A program made the position numbers and the translations under genes. A stretch of DNA of 64,000 bases, taken from NCBI GenBank assembly GCA_046347945.1, contig JAXMFB010000011.1:62001-126000 (forward strand), in the 5' to 3' direction. This DNA is from Zeimonas sp046347945 (GTDB lineage: Bacteria > Pseudomonadota > Gammaproteobacteria > Burkholderiales > Burkholderiaceae_E). The notes under the pieces were generated by a model. That model saw only the letters and a list, made by a program, of their open reading frames with translations, did not search any database and was not told the DNA's origin. Of this stretch, positions 27,514 through 36,665 are shown in pieces; within the stretch, counting starts at the first letter, position 1, and every line of letters starts with the position of its first letter.

Positions 27514-28308
27514 GTGCGCTTCGCGAGTCTGGGCAGCGGCAGCGAAGGCAACGCGCTGTTGATCGAGAGCAGCGACGGCGCCCGCACGACGCGGGTGCTG
27601 GTCGACTGCGGTTTCGGGCGACGCGAGGCCGAGCGTCGGCTGCGCGCGGCCGGCTGCGAGCCCGACCGGCTCGATGCCATCCTCGTCACCCACGAGCACG
27701 CCGACCACATCGGCGGCGTGTTCCGGCTCGCGCGCGCGCATGGCGTCCCGGTGCACCTGACGCACGGCACCTTGCGCGCGGCGGCGGCGATGCTGGCGAC
27801 GCTGGACGACATCGAGCCGCTGCTGCGCGTGTTCGACTCGCATGCAGCCTTCGACTGCGCGAGCCTGCGGATCGAGCCGGTGCCGGTACCGCACGATGCG
27901 CGCGAGCCCGTCCAGTACGTGATCGACGACGGCAGCCGCCGCCTGGGCGTGCTCACCGACCTCGGGCAAGGTACGCCGCACGTCGTGCGCGCGCTGTCGC
28001 GGCTCGATGCACTGGTGCTCGAGTGCAACCACGACGAGCAACTGCTCGCCGGCAATCCCCGCTATCCGCAGGCGCTCAAGCGCCGCATCGCCGGACCCTG
28101 GGGGCACCTGGACAATCGCGAGGCGGCGCGCATCCTGGCGACGATCGACCGCTCGCGACTGCACACCGTGGTGGCGGCGCACCTGAGCCGGCACAACAAT
28201 CGCCCCGAACTGGCGCGCGAGGCGCTGGCGTCGGTGCTGCGGTCCGATGCCGACGCCATGGTCCGCATCGCCGACCAGGAGCGCGGCATCGACTGGATCG
28301 CGGTCTGA
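27514..28308 (+). CDS. MBL-fold metallohydrolase (YycJ/WalJ-like)
   Basis: 264-residue metallo-beta-lactamase-fold protein with the zinc motif THEHADH (about residues 62-68), the N-terminal FASLGSGSEGNALLIE typical of the YycJ group, LTDLGQGT, ECNHD and a C-terminal AAHLSRHNN. The YycJ group is thought to act as a 5'-3' nuclease linked to DNA mismatch repair in Firmicutes; in betaproteobacteria the role is unproven. The GTG start at 27514 follows the bamC stop by 7 bases. A bidirectional terminator follows. Confidence 0.9.
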   Translation: MRFASLGSGSEGNALLIESSDGARTTRVLVDCGFGRREAERRLRAAGCEPDRLDAILVTHEHADHIGGVFRLARAHGVPVHLTHGTLRAAAAMLATLDDIEPLLRVFDSHAAFDCASLRIEPVPVPHDAREPVQYVIDDGSRRLGVLTDLGQGTPHVVRALSRLDALVLECNHDEQLLAGNPRYPQALKRRIAGPWGHLDNREAARILATIDRSRLHTVVAAHLSRHNNRPELAREALASVLRSDADAMVRIADQERGIDWIAV

Positions 28309-28315
28309 AAAGAAG

Positions 28316-28338
28316 AAACCGGCCGCGAGGGCCGGTTT
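28316..28338. terminator. Bidirectional intrinsic terminator
   Basis: A perfect 9-bp stem AAACCGGCC / GGCCGGTTT with a 5-base loop. The right arm ends in TTT; on the opposite strand the left flank (AAAAGAAGAAA) reads as a T-rich tract. It sits between the convergent MBL hydrolase and lipoprotein genes and can serve both. Confidence 0.85.
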
Positions 28339-28420
28339 CGGCGACACCGGGCGAAAGCGCCGATGTCCGGCGGCCGGCTTGCGCCGGGCCGCCTCCGTGC
28401 GGGCGGATGACTCGCCCGGA

Positions 28421-28792
28421 TTACTTCTTGGCGGCTTCGGCAGCCTTGTCGGCGGCTTCCTTGGCGGCCGCGGCAGCCTTGTCGGCGGCTTCCTTGGCGG
28501 CGTCGACGGTCGCGCCGGCGGCGTCCTTGGTGGCCTGGACCGCGTCCTTGGCCATCTCCTTGGTGGCGTCGGCCGCCGCGGTGGCGCCTTCCTTCACGGC
28601 TTCACCAGCCTTCGCGGCGGACTCCTTGGCAGCGTCGACGGCGGCGCCAGCGGCTTCCTTGGCAGCCTCGGCAGGGGCCGGGGCCGGGGCGGTGGTGGCC
28701 GGAGCGGGGGCAGGCGCCGGCGCTTCTTCCTTCTTGCCGCAGGCGGCCAGGGTGACGACGATCAGCGAGGCGAGGAGGAGCGACTTCTTCAT
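28421..28792 (-). CDS. Small Ala/Lys-rich repeat lipoprotein
   Basis: 123-residue predicted lipoprotein: signal MKKSLLLASLIVVTLAAC with lipobox LAAC, then a proline-alanine linker (EEAPAPAPAPATTAPAPAPA) and about 80 residues of amphipathic 11-residue repeats such as KEAADKAAAAA. The last repeats are encoded by a 29-bp direct repeat (28440-28468 and 28473-28501, period 33 bp). Repeats of 11 residues resemble LEA-type or apolipoprotein-like helices and suggest a membrane-surface or cell-wall-binding helix. No enzymatic function expected; true role unknown. Start ATG 28792. Confidence 0.88.
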   Translation of the reverse strand: MKKSLLLASLIVVTLAACGKKEEAPAPAPAPATTAPAPAPAEAAKEAAGAAVDAAKESAAKAGEAVKEGATAAADATKEMAKDAVQATKDAAGATVDAAKEAADKAAAAAKEAADKAAEAAKK

Positions 28793-28939
28793 GATGGGGT
28801 CTGGTCCTGGGAGGAAATCGTGGAGGGGTCGAACTTCGCCGGCCGGCGACCCGTTGCCGCGGCTGGCGCGACGTTGCGGGTCGGCTTCGGGTCAAACCCG
28901 TAGGTATTAACCCTCGTTTCCGGACCGGTCGAGCCGCGA

Positions 28940-28949
28940 ATTCTAGCAA
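28940..28949 (-). promoter_or_regulatory. Extended -10 promoter of the lipoprotein gene
   Basis: On the minus strand TTTGCTAGAAT gives a TGC extension plus TAGAAT -10 hexamer, placing the start about 140 bases before the lipoprotein ATG. No good -35 at 17-base spacing. A CTTG-TGG-CAAG inverted repeat lies just upstream. Confidence 0.45.
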
Positions 28950-28964
28950 ACTTGTGGCAAGACC

Positions 28965-30156
28965 TCAGGATTCCGACAAGTGCAGCCAGCCCGCTTCGTG
29001 CCATTCGAGCAACAACGCGGCGCAGCGGGGTTCGGCGAGTGCACGCGCGGCACTCGCCGGGTCCAGGCGCCGACAGTCCGCCAGCGCCCGCACCCAGGCA
29101 GCGGCCCCGGCTTCGAAGCGCTCGCCGTTGACGAACACCTGCTGGCGTCGATAGGCGATCCGGGTGCGCCGGTCGAGCCTGAGCCCGACCCGCGCGGCCC
29201 GCGCGGCGAACCGTGCTGCGCTCATCGGGGGCGCGCGCTCGAACCACACCTGCGGCTTCGGTTCGGTGAGGAAGCGGCCGATGAAGTCGTCGAGCATCGC
29301 GGAGCCGGGGCGCCAGCCGCGCGCCCAGCGCGCGAGCTGCGCGCGCAGGTCTTCGGGCACCCGTGCCGGCCGGGAAACGGGGCGCCGCCCGGCGTCGCCG
29401 AAGCGCGGATCGGGGCCGGTCGGTGATTCGGCCGCGTCGGCGAGAAACGCCGACAGGAACTCGTGGCGCGAGGGCGCGCGAAAACCGATCGAGCAGGTCA
29501 TGCAGGCCGCCCTCGGCGACGCCGTCGTGGGCCCATCCGGGCGGCAGGTACAGCATGTCGCCGGGTTCGAGCACGAATTCGTGCTGCGGCTCGAATCGGG
29601 CCAGCACCTTCAGCGGCAGGCCGGGCACGAGCTCGCGCGACGCGGGCCAGCCGATTCGCCAGCGTCGTCGCCCCCACGCCTGAACGAGGAATACGTCGTA
29701 CGAATCGACGTGCGGGCCGACGCCGCCTGCGTCGGAAGCGAGGCTGATCATCAGGTCGTCGAGCCGCGCATCGGGCACGAAGCGAAAGCGCTCGAGCAGC
29801 GCGTGCGCGCGCTCGTCGTGCAGGTCGACGCCCTGCACCAGCAGCGTCCAGCGCCGCCGGCGCAGGCTCGGCACGGCGCCTGCGAAAGGGCCGTGACGAA
29901 GTCGCCAGCGCCCGCCGAAGGCGCTCACCAGCCGTGATTCGACCTCGTCGCGGGCGGCGAGCGCGACCAGTGCGTCGGGGTCGAGCGGCGCCTGCAGCGC
30001 GGGAAGTGCCTGTCGCACCAGCAGCGGCCGGCGCTGCCAGTAGTCGCGCATGAAGCGTGCGACGCCGACGCTCCCCAGCGGCCCGCAGGCGCGGCGCCGC
30101 GTCGGGTTCGAGGGGGCCTCGATCGGAGGGCGCGTCGACGGGCCGGTGGCGGGCAT
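28965..30156 (-). pseudogene. Ribosomal oxygenase RoxA/YcfD-like cupin protein, broken by a +1 frameshift
   Basis: JmjC-type Fe(II)/2-oxoglutarate oxygenase; the family hydroxylates an arginine of ribosomal protein L16. The N-terminal two thirds (FMRDYWQRRPLLVRQ, the metal ligands in GPHVDSYDVFL, and LYLPPGWAHDGVAEGG) and the C-terminal third (MTCSIGFRAPSRHEFLSAFL to the end) are both well preserved but in different frames. Removing one base at about 29505-29510 joins them into a 396-residue protein of normal length. The clean conservation on both sides suggests a sequencing or assembly error, though a recent inactivating insertion is possible. The start may be ATG 30156 or slightly downstream. 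Confidence 0.8.
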
Positions 30157-32095
30157 CGGCCGATTTCCGGAGAAGGGCGCGGACTACGGCCGCGCGGCTG
30201 CGCGGGCGCCGCGCCCGCTGCCGGCGTGAACGCATCGGAGTGGCAGGCGTCCTCGGCAGGCCTTGAGACGAATGGCCGCGCCGCCTCGACCATGCGCACC
30301 GAGCCGCAGGCATAGACCGAGAATCCCGACAGTCGGGGAAGTCGGCGAGGATCGCCTCGTGGACGAGTCCGGTGCGGCCGCTCCAGCCGTCCTCGGGCGT
30401 CGGCTCGGAGAGCACCGGCACGAAGTGGAAGTTCGGGTGCTCGCGCTCCCACTGCCGCGGCAGGTCGGTCAGGTACAGGTCGCGCAATCGGCGCACGCCC
30501 CAGTACAGATGGAGCGGCCGCTCGATGCCCATCCGGAAAGCCTGTTCGAGCAGGCTCTTGACCGGTGCGAAGCCGGTCGCGCCGGCGACGAAGATCAGCG
30601 GCTTGTCGCTGGGTTCGTGCAGCACGAACGAGCCGACCGGCCCTTCGAACGTGATCGGGTCGCCGACCTTCAGCGACTCGAAAACCCGGGTCGTGAAGCG
30701 ACCTCCCGGCATCAGGCGCACGTGCAGCTCGACGAGGTCGGTGGCGCCGGAGGGCGTCGTGAACGAGTAGCTGCGGCGCGCGCCGTCCTCGAGCACGACG
30801 TTCAGGTACTGCCCGGCCTCGAACGCGATTCTCGTGCCCTCGGGCAGGCGCAGTGCGACCAGCATCACGTCGTGCGCCAGCCTGTCGAGCCGCTCGACGC
30901 GTGCCTCGTAGGTGGCCACCTGCGTGCCGCGCGCGGCGGCATCTTCCTCGTACTCGAACTCGACGTCGGAGAGCGCGCGCGCGCAACACAGCAGGATGCG
31001 GCCGGCGCGGCGCTCGTCCTCGGACAGCGCACTGGGCTGGTAGCCCGACATCTCGACTTCGCCGCCGATCATCGTCGCCTTGCACACCCCGCAACCGCCG
31101 GAGCGGCACTCGTACGGCAGCGCGATGCCGGCGCGCAGCCCGGCGTCGAGCAGTGTTTCACCCGCGCGCACCGGCGCACCCTGGCGGCCCGGGTGCGCAA
31201 CCAGGTGATAGGCCTTGCCCCGCCCCGTGCGCGCCGGCGGCAGCCATGGCATCGCCAGCATCAGCAGCGTGGCCCCGGCGCAGGCGATCCACAGCTTCAG
31301 CGGGTCCCAGGAATAGATCAGCGGGAAGACCGTCAGGTAGAACCAGTCGAAGTCCAGTCGCGTGGGCACGGTGCCGAAATCGGCCGGCGCCTGGCTCACC
31401 ACCGGCTTGACCAGCGCGAGCACGAGCAGCATGCCGACCAGCCCGTAGGCAAGGCGGCGCGGCGGCATCTGCGAGGCCCGCGGCACGCGCTGCGTGTGGA
31501 TCCACAACGCCAGCATCACGACCAGCGGGATGCCGATGTGCAGGAACGACAGCAGCGAAAACAGGCGGTCGGTGATCGCCTCGGGCGTGATGAAGTTGCG
31601 CGTCAGGATGCCGCGGAACACCGGCAGCGCGTCGAGCCACTCGGTCGTGCCGATGACGACGAACTGCGCGAGCTTGTCCCAGGGCAGCATGAAGCCGTTG
31701 ACCCCGGACGCGTAGACGAGCCACAGCACGATCACGCCGGTGACCCACGAGAACGCGCGGAAGCCCCGGTACCGGTCGAAGGCGAAGTGCCGCACCATGT
31801 GCAGCAGCATCGTGAGCACCATCGCGTCGGAGGCATAGCGGTGCACGCTGCGCATGATGCCGCCCGCGAACCACTGTCCGTGGGTGATCGACTCCATCGA
31901 CGCGTACGTCTTGTCGATGCCGGTTTCGTAGAACGCGTACACGTACAGGCCGCTGGCGACCACGATCCAGAACATCCAGTAACTGGTCGCCCCGAGGTAG
32001 TACATCGGATTGAGCCGGTCGCCGAACACGCGGTTGCCGACGGCTTCCATGCGCAGGAAGAACCACTGCAGCAGGGCCTGGAGTCTCTTGAGCAA
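29925..32095 (-). pseudogene. Cytochrome b - [2Fe-2S] ferredoxin - FAD/NAD reductase fusion, frameshifted near the 3' end
   Basis: Membrane redox fusion protein. Residues 1-210: PetB-like bis-heme cytochrome b with ligand pairs H85/H99 and H186/H200, each 14 apart. About 270-285: extra membrane helix. Residues 300-385: plant-type [2Fe-2S] domain (C330, C335, C338, C370). From 395: ferredoxin-reductase FAD domain (RSYSFTTP) and NAD(P) domain (GATGFAPVKSLL). After residue 588 (ILADFPD) the frame breaks; adding one base near 30328 restores LSGFSVYACGSVRMVEAARP and EDACHSDAF. The true stop is uncertain; the restored frame runs to 29925, overlapping the RoxA start. TTG start at 32095 has a good GGAGAAG site. 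Likely passes NAD(P)H electrons to or from quinol/heme b. Confidence 0.82.
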
Positions 32096-32268
32096 GGAAC
32101 TTCTCCGTCACGCCGCGCTCGCGAATCCCGCGCTGCGTGCCTGTGGAGCGGCGCAAGCCGCGGGACGCGCAAATCACGGGGAACCTAGCCGGAACGCCAG
32201 ACCCTTGCAACTACGAGGAAACGGCCTGTCTCCAATTTCCCTGTTGCATCGCCGCAACTCAGCAAGGT

Positions 32269-32311
32269 TTGATGCGGGTCAATGCGGCTGCGGGCTGCTG
32301 ACAACCATGAT
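32269..32311 (+). promoter_or_regulatory. FNR/Anr/Dnr-type box with class II promoter geometry
   Basis: TTGAT-GCGG-GTCAA at 32269-32282 matches nine of ten positions of TTGAT-N4-ATCAA; as I recall, the GTCAA half is also found in Dnr sites. A -10-like CATGAT at 32306-32311 puts the start near 32317, so the box is centred near -41.5, the class II activator position. It lies 72 bases upstream of the oxidase operon's first ATG. The rest of the 258-base divergent spacer (32096-32353) shows no other clear element. Confidence 0.65.
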
Positions 32312-32353
32312 GGCCGGCGTTACCAATTTTTTCCACAGGGAAGGGGAGCTGCA

Positions 32354-32533
32354 ATGGCTGACCAAGCTCAATCGCAGGCTGGACAGAAGGAAGAACGCGT
32401 ACCCGTCATGCAGCAGATTCTCGACAACCCCTTCCTGCTGCTGTTCCTGGGCATCACGGTCCCGACGGTGTTCTACATCCTGTGGGGCGTGATGGAGATC
32501 GCCACCGTGCCCGTCACGCCGCTGGCCAAGTAA
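32354..32533 (+). CDS. Small single-helix oxidase-associated peptide
   Basis: 59-residue protein: a charged, Gln-rich N-terminus (MADQAQSQAGQKEE) then one transmembrane helix (about 28-50, LLLFLGITVPTVFYILWG). AGGGGAG upstream is a strong ribosome-binding site. Position directly before subunit II and the single helix recall the tiny subunit IIa of ba3-type oxidases, but I cannot show homology. First gene of the operon. Confidence 0.75.
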   Translation: MADQAQSQAGQKEERVPVMQQILDNPFLLLFLGITVPTVFYILWGVMEIATVPVTPLAK

Positions 32534-32554
32534 GCGTTCGCGAGGAGAACAACG

Positions 32555-33094
32555 ATGAGCGCGATACTGCCCCCGCAGCATCGGATCTGGTGGAAGCAGC
32601 CGGTCGACAGGGTCGAGATCCTCTGGATCGTGATCGCCTTCGTCTGGTGCATGATCATGTTCTTCATGATGCCGTACTGGCACGTGTACGGTAAGCAGAA
32701 CCTCTCCCCTGAAACGTACAAGGTCAAGCCCGAACTGTTCGCGAAGGCCACGCAGGAGATGGTCGACAAGTACACGGTGCGCACCGAAGGCGAGAACAAG
32801 GTCCCCGTGGTCGCGCCGCCGGCCGGCAGCGACGTCTACCTGATCGCCCGCCTGTGGGACTGGTGGCCGATCCTCGAACTCGAGAAGGGCAAGACCTACC
32901 GCCTGAACCTGAGCGCGATGGACTACCAGCACGGTTTCTCGCTGCAGCCCGAGAACATCAACATCCAGGTGCTGCCTGGCTACCAGCACGTCGTGACGAT
33001 CCAGCCGAACCGGTCGGGACAGTACGCGATCGTCTGCAACGAGTTCTGCGGCATCGGCCATCACAAGATGGTCTCGCGGCTGTACGTCAAGTAA
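32555..33094 (+). CDS. Heme-copper oxidase subunit II with CuA centre
   Basis: 179-residue subunit II with a single N-terminal helix (about residues 20-40) as in B-type (ba3) enzymes, followed by a cupredoxin domain. CuA ligands are complete: H126 (DYQHGFS), C161 and C165 with E163 (CNEFCG), H169 and M172. The protein receives electrons from a soluble or membrane cytochrome c or cupredoxin and passes them to subunit I. It starts 21 bases after the small peptide gene and ends 13 bases before subunit I, so the three form the core of one complex. Confidence 0.93.
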   Translation: MSAILPPQHRIWWKQPVDRVEILWIVIAFVWCMIMFFMMPYWHVYGKQNLSPETYKVKPELFAKATQEMVDKYTVRTEGENKVPVVAPPAGSDVYLIARLWDWWPILELEKGKTYRLNLSAMDYQHGFSLQPENINIQVLPGYQHVVTIQPNRSGQYAIVCNEFCGIGHHKMVSRLYVK

Positions 33095-33107
33095 TCGGGG
33101 GAGGAAC

Positions 33108-34814
33108 ATGGCAACCGCTGAAGCGCAGTACCGAATCTGCCCCCGCACGGGGCTGCAGTTCCACAAGTCGGCCGAGTCGCTGATCAAGCTCAACGCAGTC
33201 GCGGCCGTCGTCTCGCTGCTGATCGGCGGCGTCCTGGCGCTGCTGATCACGCTCACGCGCTGGCAGGCGATCCACCTCGTCGACGCCGAGAGCTTCTACC
33301 TGTATCTGACGGCGCACGGCCTCGACATGCTGGTCGTCTGGATCATCTTCTTCGAGATCGCGATCCTCTACTTCTGCTCGTCGACGCTGTTGCGATGCCG
33401 GCTTGCCACGCCCAGGCTCGCATGGCTGGCGTTCGCGCTGATGGTGATCGGCACACTGACCTTCAACGCGGCCATCTTCACCGGCAACGCGACGGTCATG
33501 ATGACCTCGTACGTGCCGCTGCCCGGCCACCCGGCGTTCTATCTCGGCCTGATCCTGTTCGCGGTGGGCGCGCTGATCGGCTGCTTCATCTTCCTGGGCA
33601 CGCTCGTCGTGGCCAAGGCCGAGAAGACCTACGAGGGCTCCATCCCGCTGGTCACGTTCGGCGCGCTGACCGCGTGCATCATCGCGATCTTCACGATCGC
33701 CTCGGGCGCGATCATCCTGATCCCGACGTTCCTGTGGTCGGTCGGCTACATCAAGCACATCGATCCGGCCATGTACCGGGTGATCTGGTGGGCCTTCGGT
33801 CACTCGTCGCAGCAGATCAACGTCTCGGCGCACATCGCGGTCTGGTATGCGATCGCGGCGATCGTCTTCGGCGCCAAGCCGATGTCGGAACGCGTGAGCC
33901 GGACGGCGTTCCTGCTGTACATCCTGTTCCTGCAGCTCGCGTCGGCGCACCACATCCTGGCCGACCCGGCCGTGGGCACCGAGTGGAAGATCTTCAATAC
34001 CAGCTACGCGATGTACCTCGCGGTGCTGGCGTCGATGCTGCACGGCCTGACGGTGCCGGGCGCGATCGAGGCGGCGCAACGCGAGAAGGGCTACACCAAG
34101 GGCCTGTTCGAGTGGCTGCGCAAGGCGCCGTGGGGCAACCCGGTATTCTCGGGGATGTTCATCTCGCTCATCGGCTTCGGCTTCCTCGGCGGTATCTCGG
34201 GCGTCATGATGGGCACCGAGCAGCTGAACATGATCATCCACAACACGATCTACGTGCCGGGGCACTTCCATGCCACGGTCGTGATCGGCACGACGCTGGC
34301 ATTCATGTCGCTGACCTACTTCCTGTTGCCGACGCTGTTCAACCGCGAGCTGATCCTGCCGGGATGGGCGAAGCTGCAGCCGTACATCTTCGGGCTCGGC
34401 ATGGGCGTGTTCACGCTGGCGATGATGGGCGCCGGAACGCTCGGCGTGCCGCGTCGGCACTGGGACATCACGTTCGCCGGCGCCGCGCTGCCCTACGAGT
34501 ACCCGGGCACCGCGCTGCTGATGATCGCCATCTTCGGCGTCGCCGGGGTGGTCGCGATCGTGGGCGGGGCGATGTACATCCTGATCACGGTCGGCACGAT
34601 CCTGTTCGGCAAGCGGCTCGATGCCGGCGCCTACACGACGACGGTCAGCCCGCTGCGCCTGCCGGTGCAGGCGGCGCTCACCGGCCACGGCGGCCACGGC
34701 GGCGGCTTCGGCGTGCCGGGCACCTTCGTGTTCGCGCTGGTGTTCCTGGCCGCCTTCGTGCTGTACTACTTCGTCAACTGGAAGTACCTGTCGACCGTCT
34801 GGGGCCTGAGCTGA
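33108..34814 (+). CDS. Heme-copper oxidase subunit I, B-type-like, with tyrosine position replaced by Gln
   Basis: 568-residue, about 13-14 helix catalytic subunit. Low-spin heme ligands H70 and H388, high-spin heme ligand H386 (VPGHFHAT), CuB ligands H232 (AFGHSSQQ) and H281/H282 (SAHHILADP) are all present. The residue four after H232, normally the tyrosine cross-linked to the CuB histidine in oxygen reductases, is Q236. There is a tyrosine on the next helix (Y271), but ten residues before the His pair, not the six of cbb3 oxidases. Several NO reductases evolved from B-type enzymes lack this tyrosine and keep a CuA subunit, so NO reduction is a serious alternative to O2 reduction. Confidence 0.9.
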   Translation: MATAEAQYRICPRTGLQFHKSAESLIKLNAVAAVVSLLIGGVLALLITLTRWQAIHLVDAESFYLYLTAHGLDMLVVWIIFFEIAILYFCSSTLLRCRLATPRLAWLAFALMVIGTLTFNAAIFTGNATVMMTSYVPLPGHPAFYLGLILFAVGALIGCFIFLGTLVVAKAEKTYEGSIPLVTFGALTACIIAIFTIASGAIILIPTFLWSVGYIKHIDPAMYRVIWWAFGHSSQQINVSAHIAVWYAIAAIVFGAKPMSERVSRTAFLLYILFLQLASAHHILADPAVGTEWKIFNTSYAMYLAVLASMLHGLTVPGAIEAAQREKGYTKGLFEWLRKAPWGNPVFSGMFISLIGFGFLGGISGVMMGTEQLNMIIHNTIYVPGHFHATVVIGTTLAFMSLTYFLLPTLFNRELILPGWAKLQPYIFGLGMGVFTLAMMGAGTLGVPRRHWDITFAGAALPYEYPGTALLMIAIFGVAGVVAIVGGAMYILITVGTILFGKRLDAGAYTTTVSPLRLPVQAALTGHGGHGGGFGVPGTFVFALVFLAAFVLYYFVNWKYLSTVWGLS

Positions 34815-34889
34815 TCCCCGGAGCGCGTACGTGAGCGACGGACGAACATGGCCGGGCCGCCCCGCGCGGCCCGGCGATGGAGGCAGGCC

Positions 34890-35756
34890 ATGAAGGCGTT
34901 GCTCAACCTGTTCAAGCTTCGCATCGGGGTAGCCATCGCGCTGACCGCGGTGGCCGGCCTGATGGTGTCGCCGGGCGCCGCGATCGAGACCTGGCAGGCC
35001 GTGGTCCTCACTCTCGCGGTGCTGCTGTCCTCGTCGGCGGCCGGCGCGTTCAACCAGTTCTACGAAGTCGATCTCGATGCCCGGATGCCGCGCACGCGCC
35101 GGCGCCCGTTCGTCAGCGGACGCATGCGCCACCACGGCGGATGGCTGGCGCTGATCGTGGCGCTCACCGGCATCGCGGTGGCCGCAGCGTGGCTGGCCAC
35201 CAACGCCAGCGCGGCGTTGTATACCTTCCTGGGCGCATTCTTCTACGCGATCGTCTACACGGTCTGGCTGAAGCGGCGCACCGCGTGGAACATCGTCATC
35301 GGGGGCCTGGCCGGCAGCTTCGCGGTGCTGGCCGGCGCCGCAGCGGTCTCGCCTCAGTTGTCCCCCGAAGCGCTGGTGCTCGCGCTGGTCCTGTTCCTCT
35401 GGACGCCGCCGCACTTCTGGAGCCTGTCGATCGTCTTTCGCGACGAATACGCGGAGGCGGGCGTCCCGATGTTGCCGGTCGTCAAGGGCGATCGGTATGC
35501 AGCGTGGGCCATCCTGGGGCACGCCGTCGTCATGGTCGGGCTGTCGCTGGCGCTGGCGCTGCTCGGTCCCGGCTGGCTGTACTTCGTCTGCGCCGCATCG
35601 GGCGGCGCGCTGCTGATCCGGCGTGCGCTGACGCTGGCGCGCGCGCCGAATCGCGCCAATGCGCTGGCGAGCTTCCACGCTTCGCTGATCCAGCTCTCGC
35701 TGCTGCTCCTCGGAACCATCGCCGACGGGTGGATGAGGGCCTCGCTCGGTGGCTGA
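34890..35756 (+). CDS. Protoheme IX farnesyltransferase (heme O synthase)
   Basis: 288-residue UbiA-superfamily prenyltransferase with about nine helices. The first Asp-rich motif is NQFYEVDLDARM, and TPPHFWSLSI is the heme O synthase signature. It adds farnesyl to heme b to make heme O. ATG 34890 has a clear GGAGGC site. With the ctaA-like gene at the other end of the operon it suggests that the enzyme uses heme O or A. Its last bases overlap the start of the SCO gene. Confidence 0.92.
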   Translation: MKALLNLFKLRIGVAIALTAVAGLMVSPGAAIETWQAVVLTLAVLLSSSAAGAFNQFYEVDLDARMPRTRRRPFVSGRMRHHGGWLALIVALTGIAVAAAWLATNASAALYTFLGAFFYAIVYTVWLKRRTAWNIVIGGLAGSFAVLAGAAAVSPQLSPEALVLALVLFLWTPPHFWSLSIVFRDEYAEAGVPMLPVVKGDRYAAWAILGHAVVMVGLSLALALLGPGWLYFVCAASGGALLIRRALTLARAPNRANALASFHASLIQLSLLLLGTIADGWMRASLGG

Positions 35757-36618
35757 GGCGCTGGTGTCGCTGGCCGCGCACCTGCAGTCGATCGTCCCCG
35801 TGCTGCGGCGCGCGCTGGCGAGCGGCGCCATGGCGGCCTGCGTCGGCGCGGCCGCGCCGGCATGGGCGAACGGCGCGTCGGCGGACGGGGCGAGCCGGGT
35901 GCCCGACTATCGCAAGGTGATCACAACCAGCCAGGCGGCGATCGGTCGCCCGCTCGTCGACGTGCGCATGCGCGACAGTACCGGCAAGGACGTCCGGTTC
36001 AGCGACTACCGCGGCCGGCCGTTGCTGATCAGCCTGGTCTACACCGGCTGCTTCCAGGCGTGCCCCGTGGCCACGCAGTTCCTGGCCGAGGCGGTGCGCG
36101 AGGCGCGCAGGGCGCTCGGCGACGAGAAGTTCGCGGTCGTGTCGATCGGCTTCAACCAGCCCTTCGACAGTCCCGCGGCGATGGCGGCATTCAAGCGCCA
36201 GAACAGGATCGACCAGCGCGGCTGGGACTTCCTCAGCCCGGACCCGACGCAGGTCGAAGCGCTGACCGCCAATCTCGGCTTCATCTACGAGGCGACGCCC
36301 AAGGGATTCGACCACGTCACCCAGGTGACGATCGTCGACGCCGACGGCGTGATCTATCGCCAGGTCTACGGCGAGAACTTCGACCTGCCGATGCTGGTCC
36401 AGCCGCTGAAGGAACTGCTGTCGGGGCAGGCCTCGCAGCACGCGTCCCTCGAGAACCTGTGGGAAAAAGTCATCCTGTACTGCACCGTGTACGATCCGCA
36501 GACGGGTGGCTACCGGGTCAACTACTCGCTGTTCTTCGAGATCTTCGCCGGCCTGACGACGCTGGGCGCCATCGCCTGGGTGGTGATGCGGGAGCTGCGG
36601 CGGTCGACGCGCGCCTGA
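35749..36618 (+). CDS. SCO-family copper chaperone with C-terminal membrane anchor
   Basis: 289-residue thioredoxin-fold SCO protein that loads or reduces CuA. The Cu ligands are C101 and C105 (YTGCFQACP) and H189 (GFDHVTQ). A signal sequence (to about A40) and a C-terminal helix (about 262-280, FFEIFAGLTTLGAIAWVV) frame the domain. Two anchors are less usual than the single N-terminal anchor of most SCO proteins. The GTG start at 35749 overlaps the heme O synthase stop. Serves the CuA of the subunit II encoded upstream. Confidence 0.92.
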   Translation: MAEALVSLAAHLQSIVPVLRRALASGAMAACVGAAAPAWANGASADGASRVPDYRKVITTSQAAIGRPLVDVRMRDSTGKDVRFSDYRGRPLLISLVYTGCFQACPVATQFLAEAVREARRALGDEKFAVVSIGFNQPFDSPAAMAAFKRQNRIDQRGWDFLSPDPTQVEALTANLGFIYEATPKGFDHVTQVTIVDADGVIYRQVYGENFDLPMLVQPLKELLSGQASQHASLENLWEKVILYCTVYDPQTGGYRVNYSLFFEIFAGLTTLGAIAWVVMRELRRSTRA

Positions 36619-36665
36619 GCGCGCCCGGGTGTTTTCCAGGCATCCTGCCATCGCGCCGGTCGAGC

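Noticed and set aside
28440..28501. Direct repeats as a possible CRISPR array
   Set aside because: They are coding, in frame, two copies with a 4-base gap, and encode helical 11-mers of a lipoprotein.
33087..35831. A 914-codon minus-strand frame across the oxidase genes
   Set aside because: Antisense shadow of subunit I and heme O synthase, with no recognisable domain.
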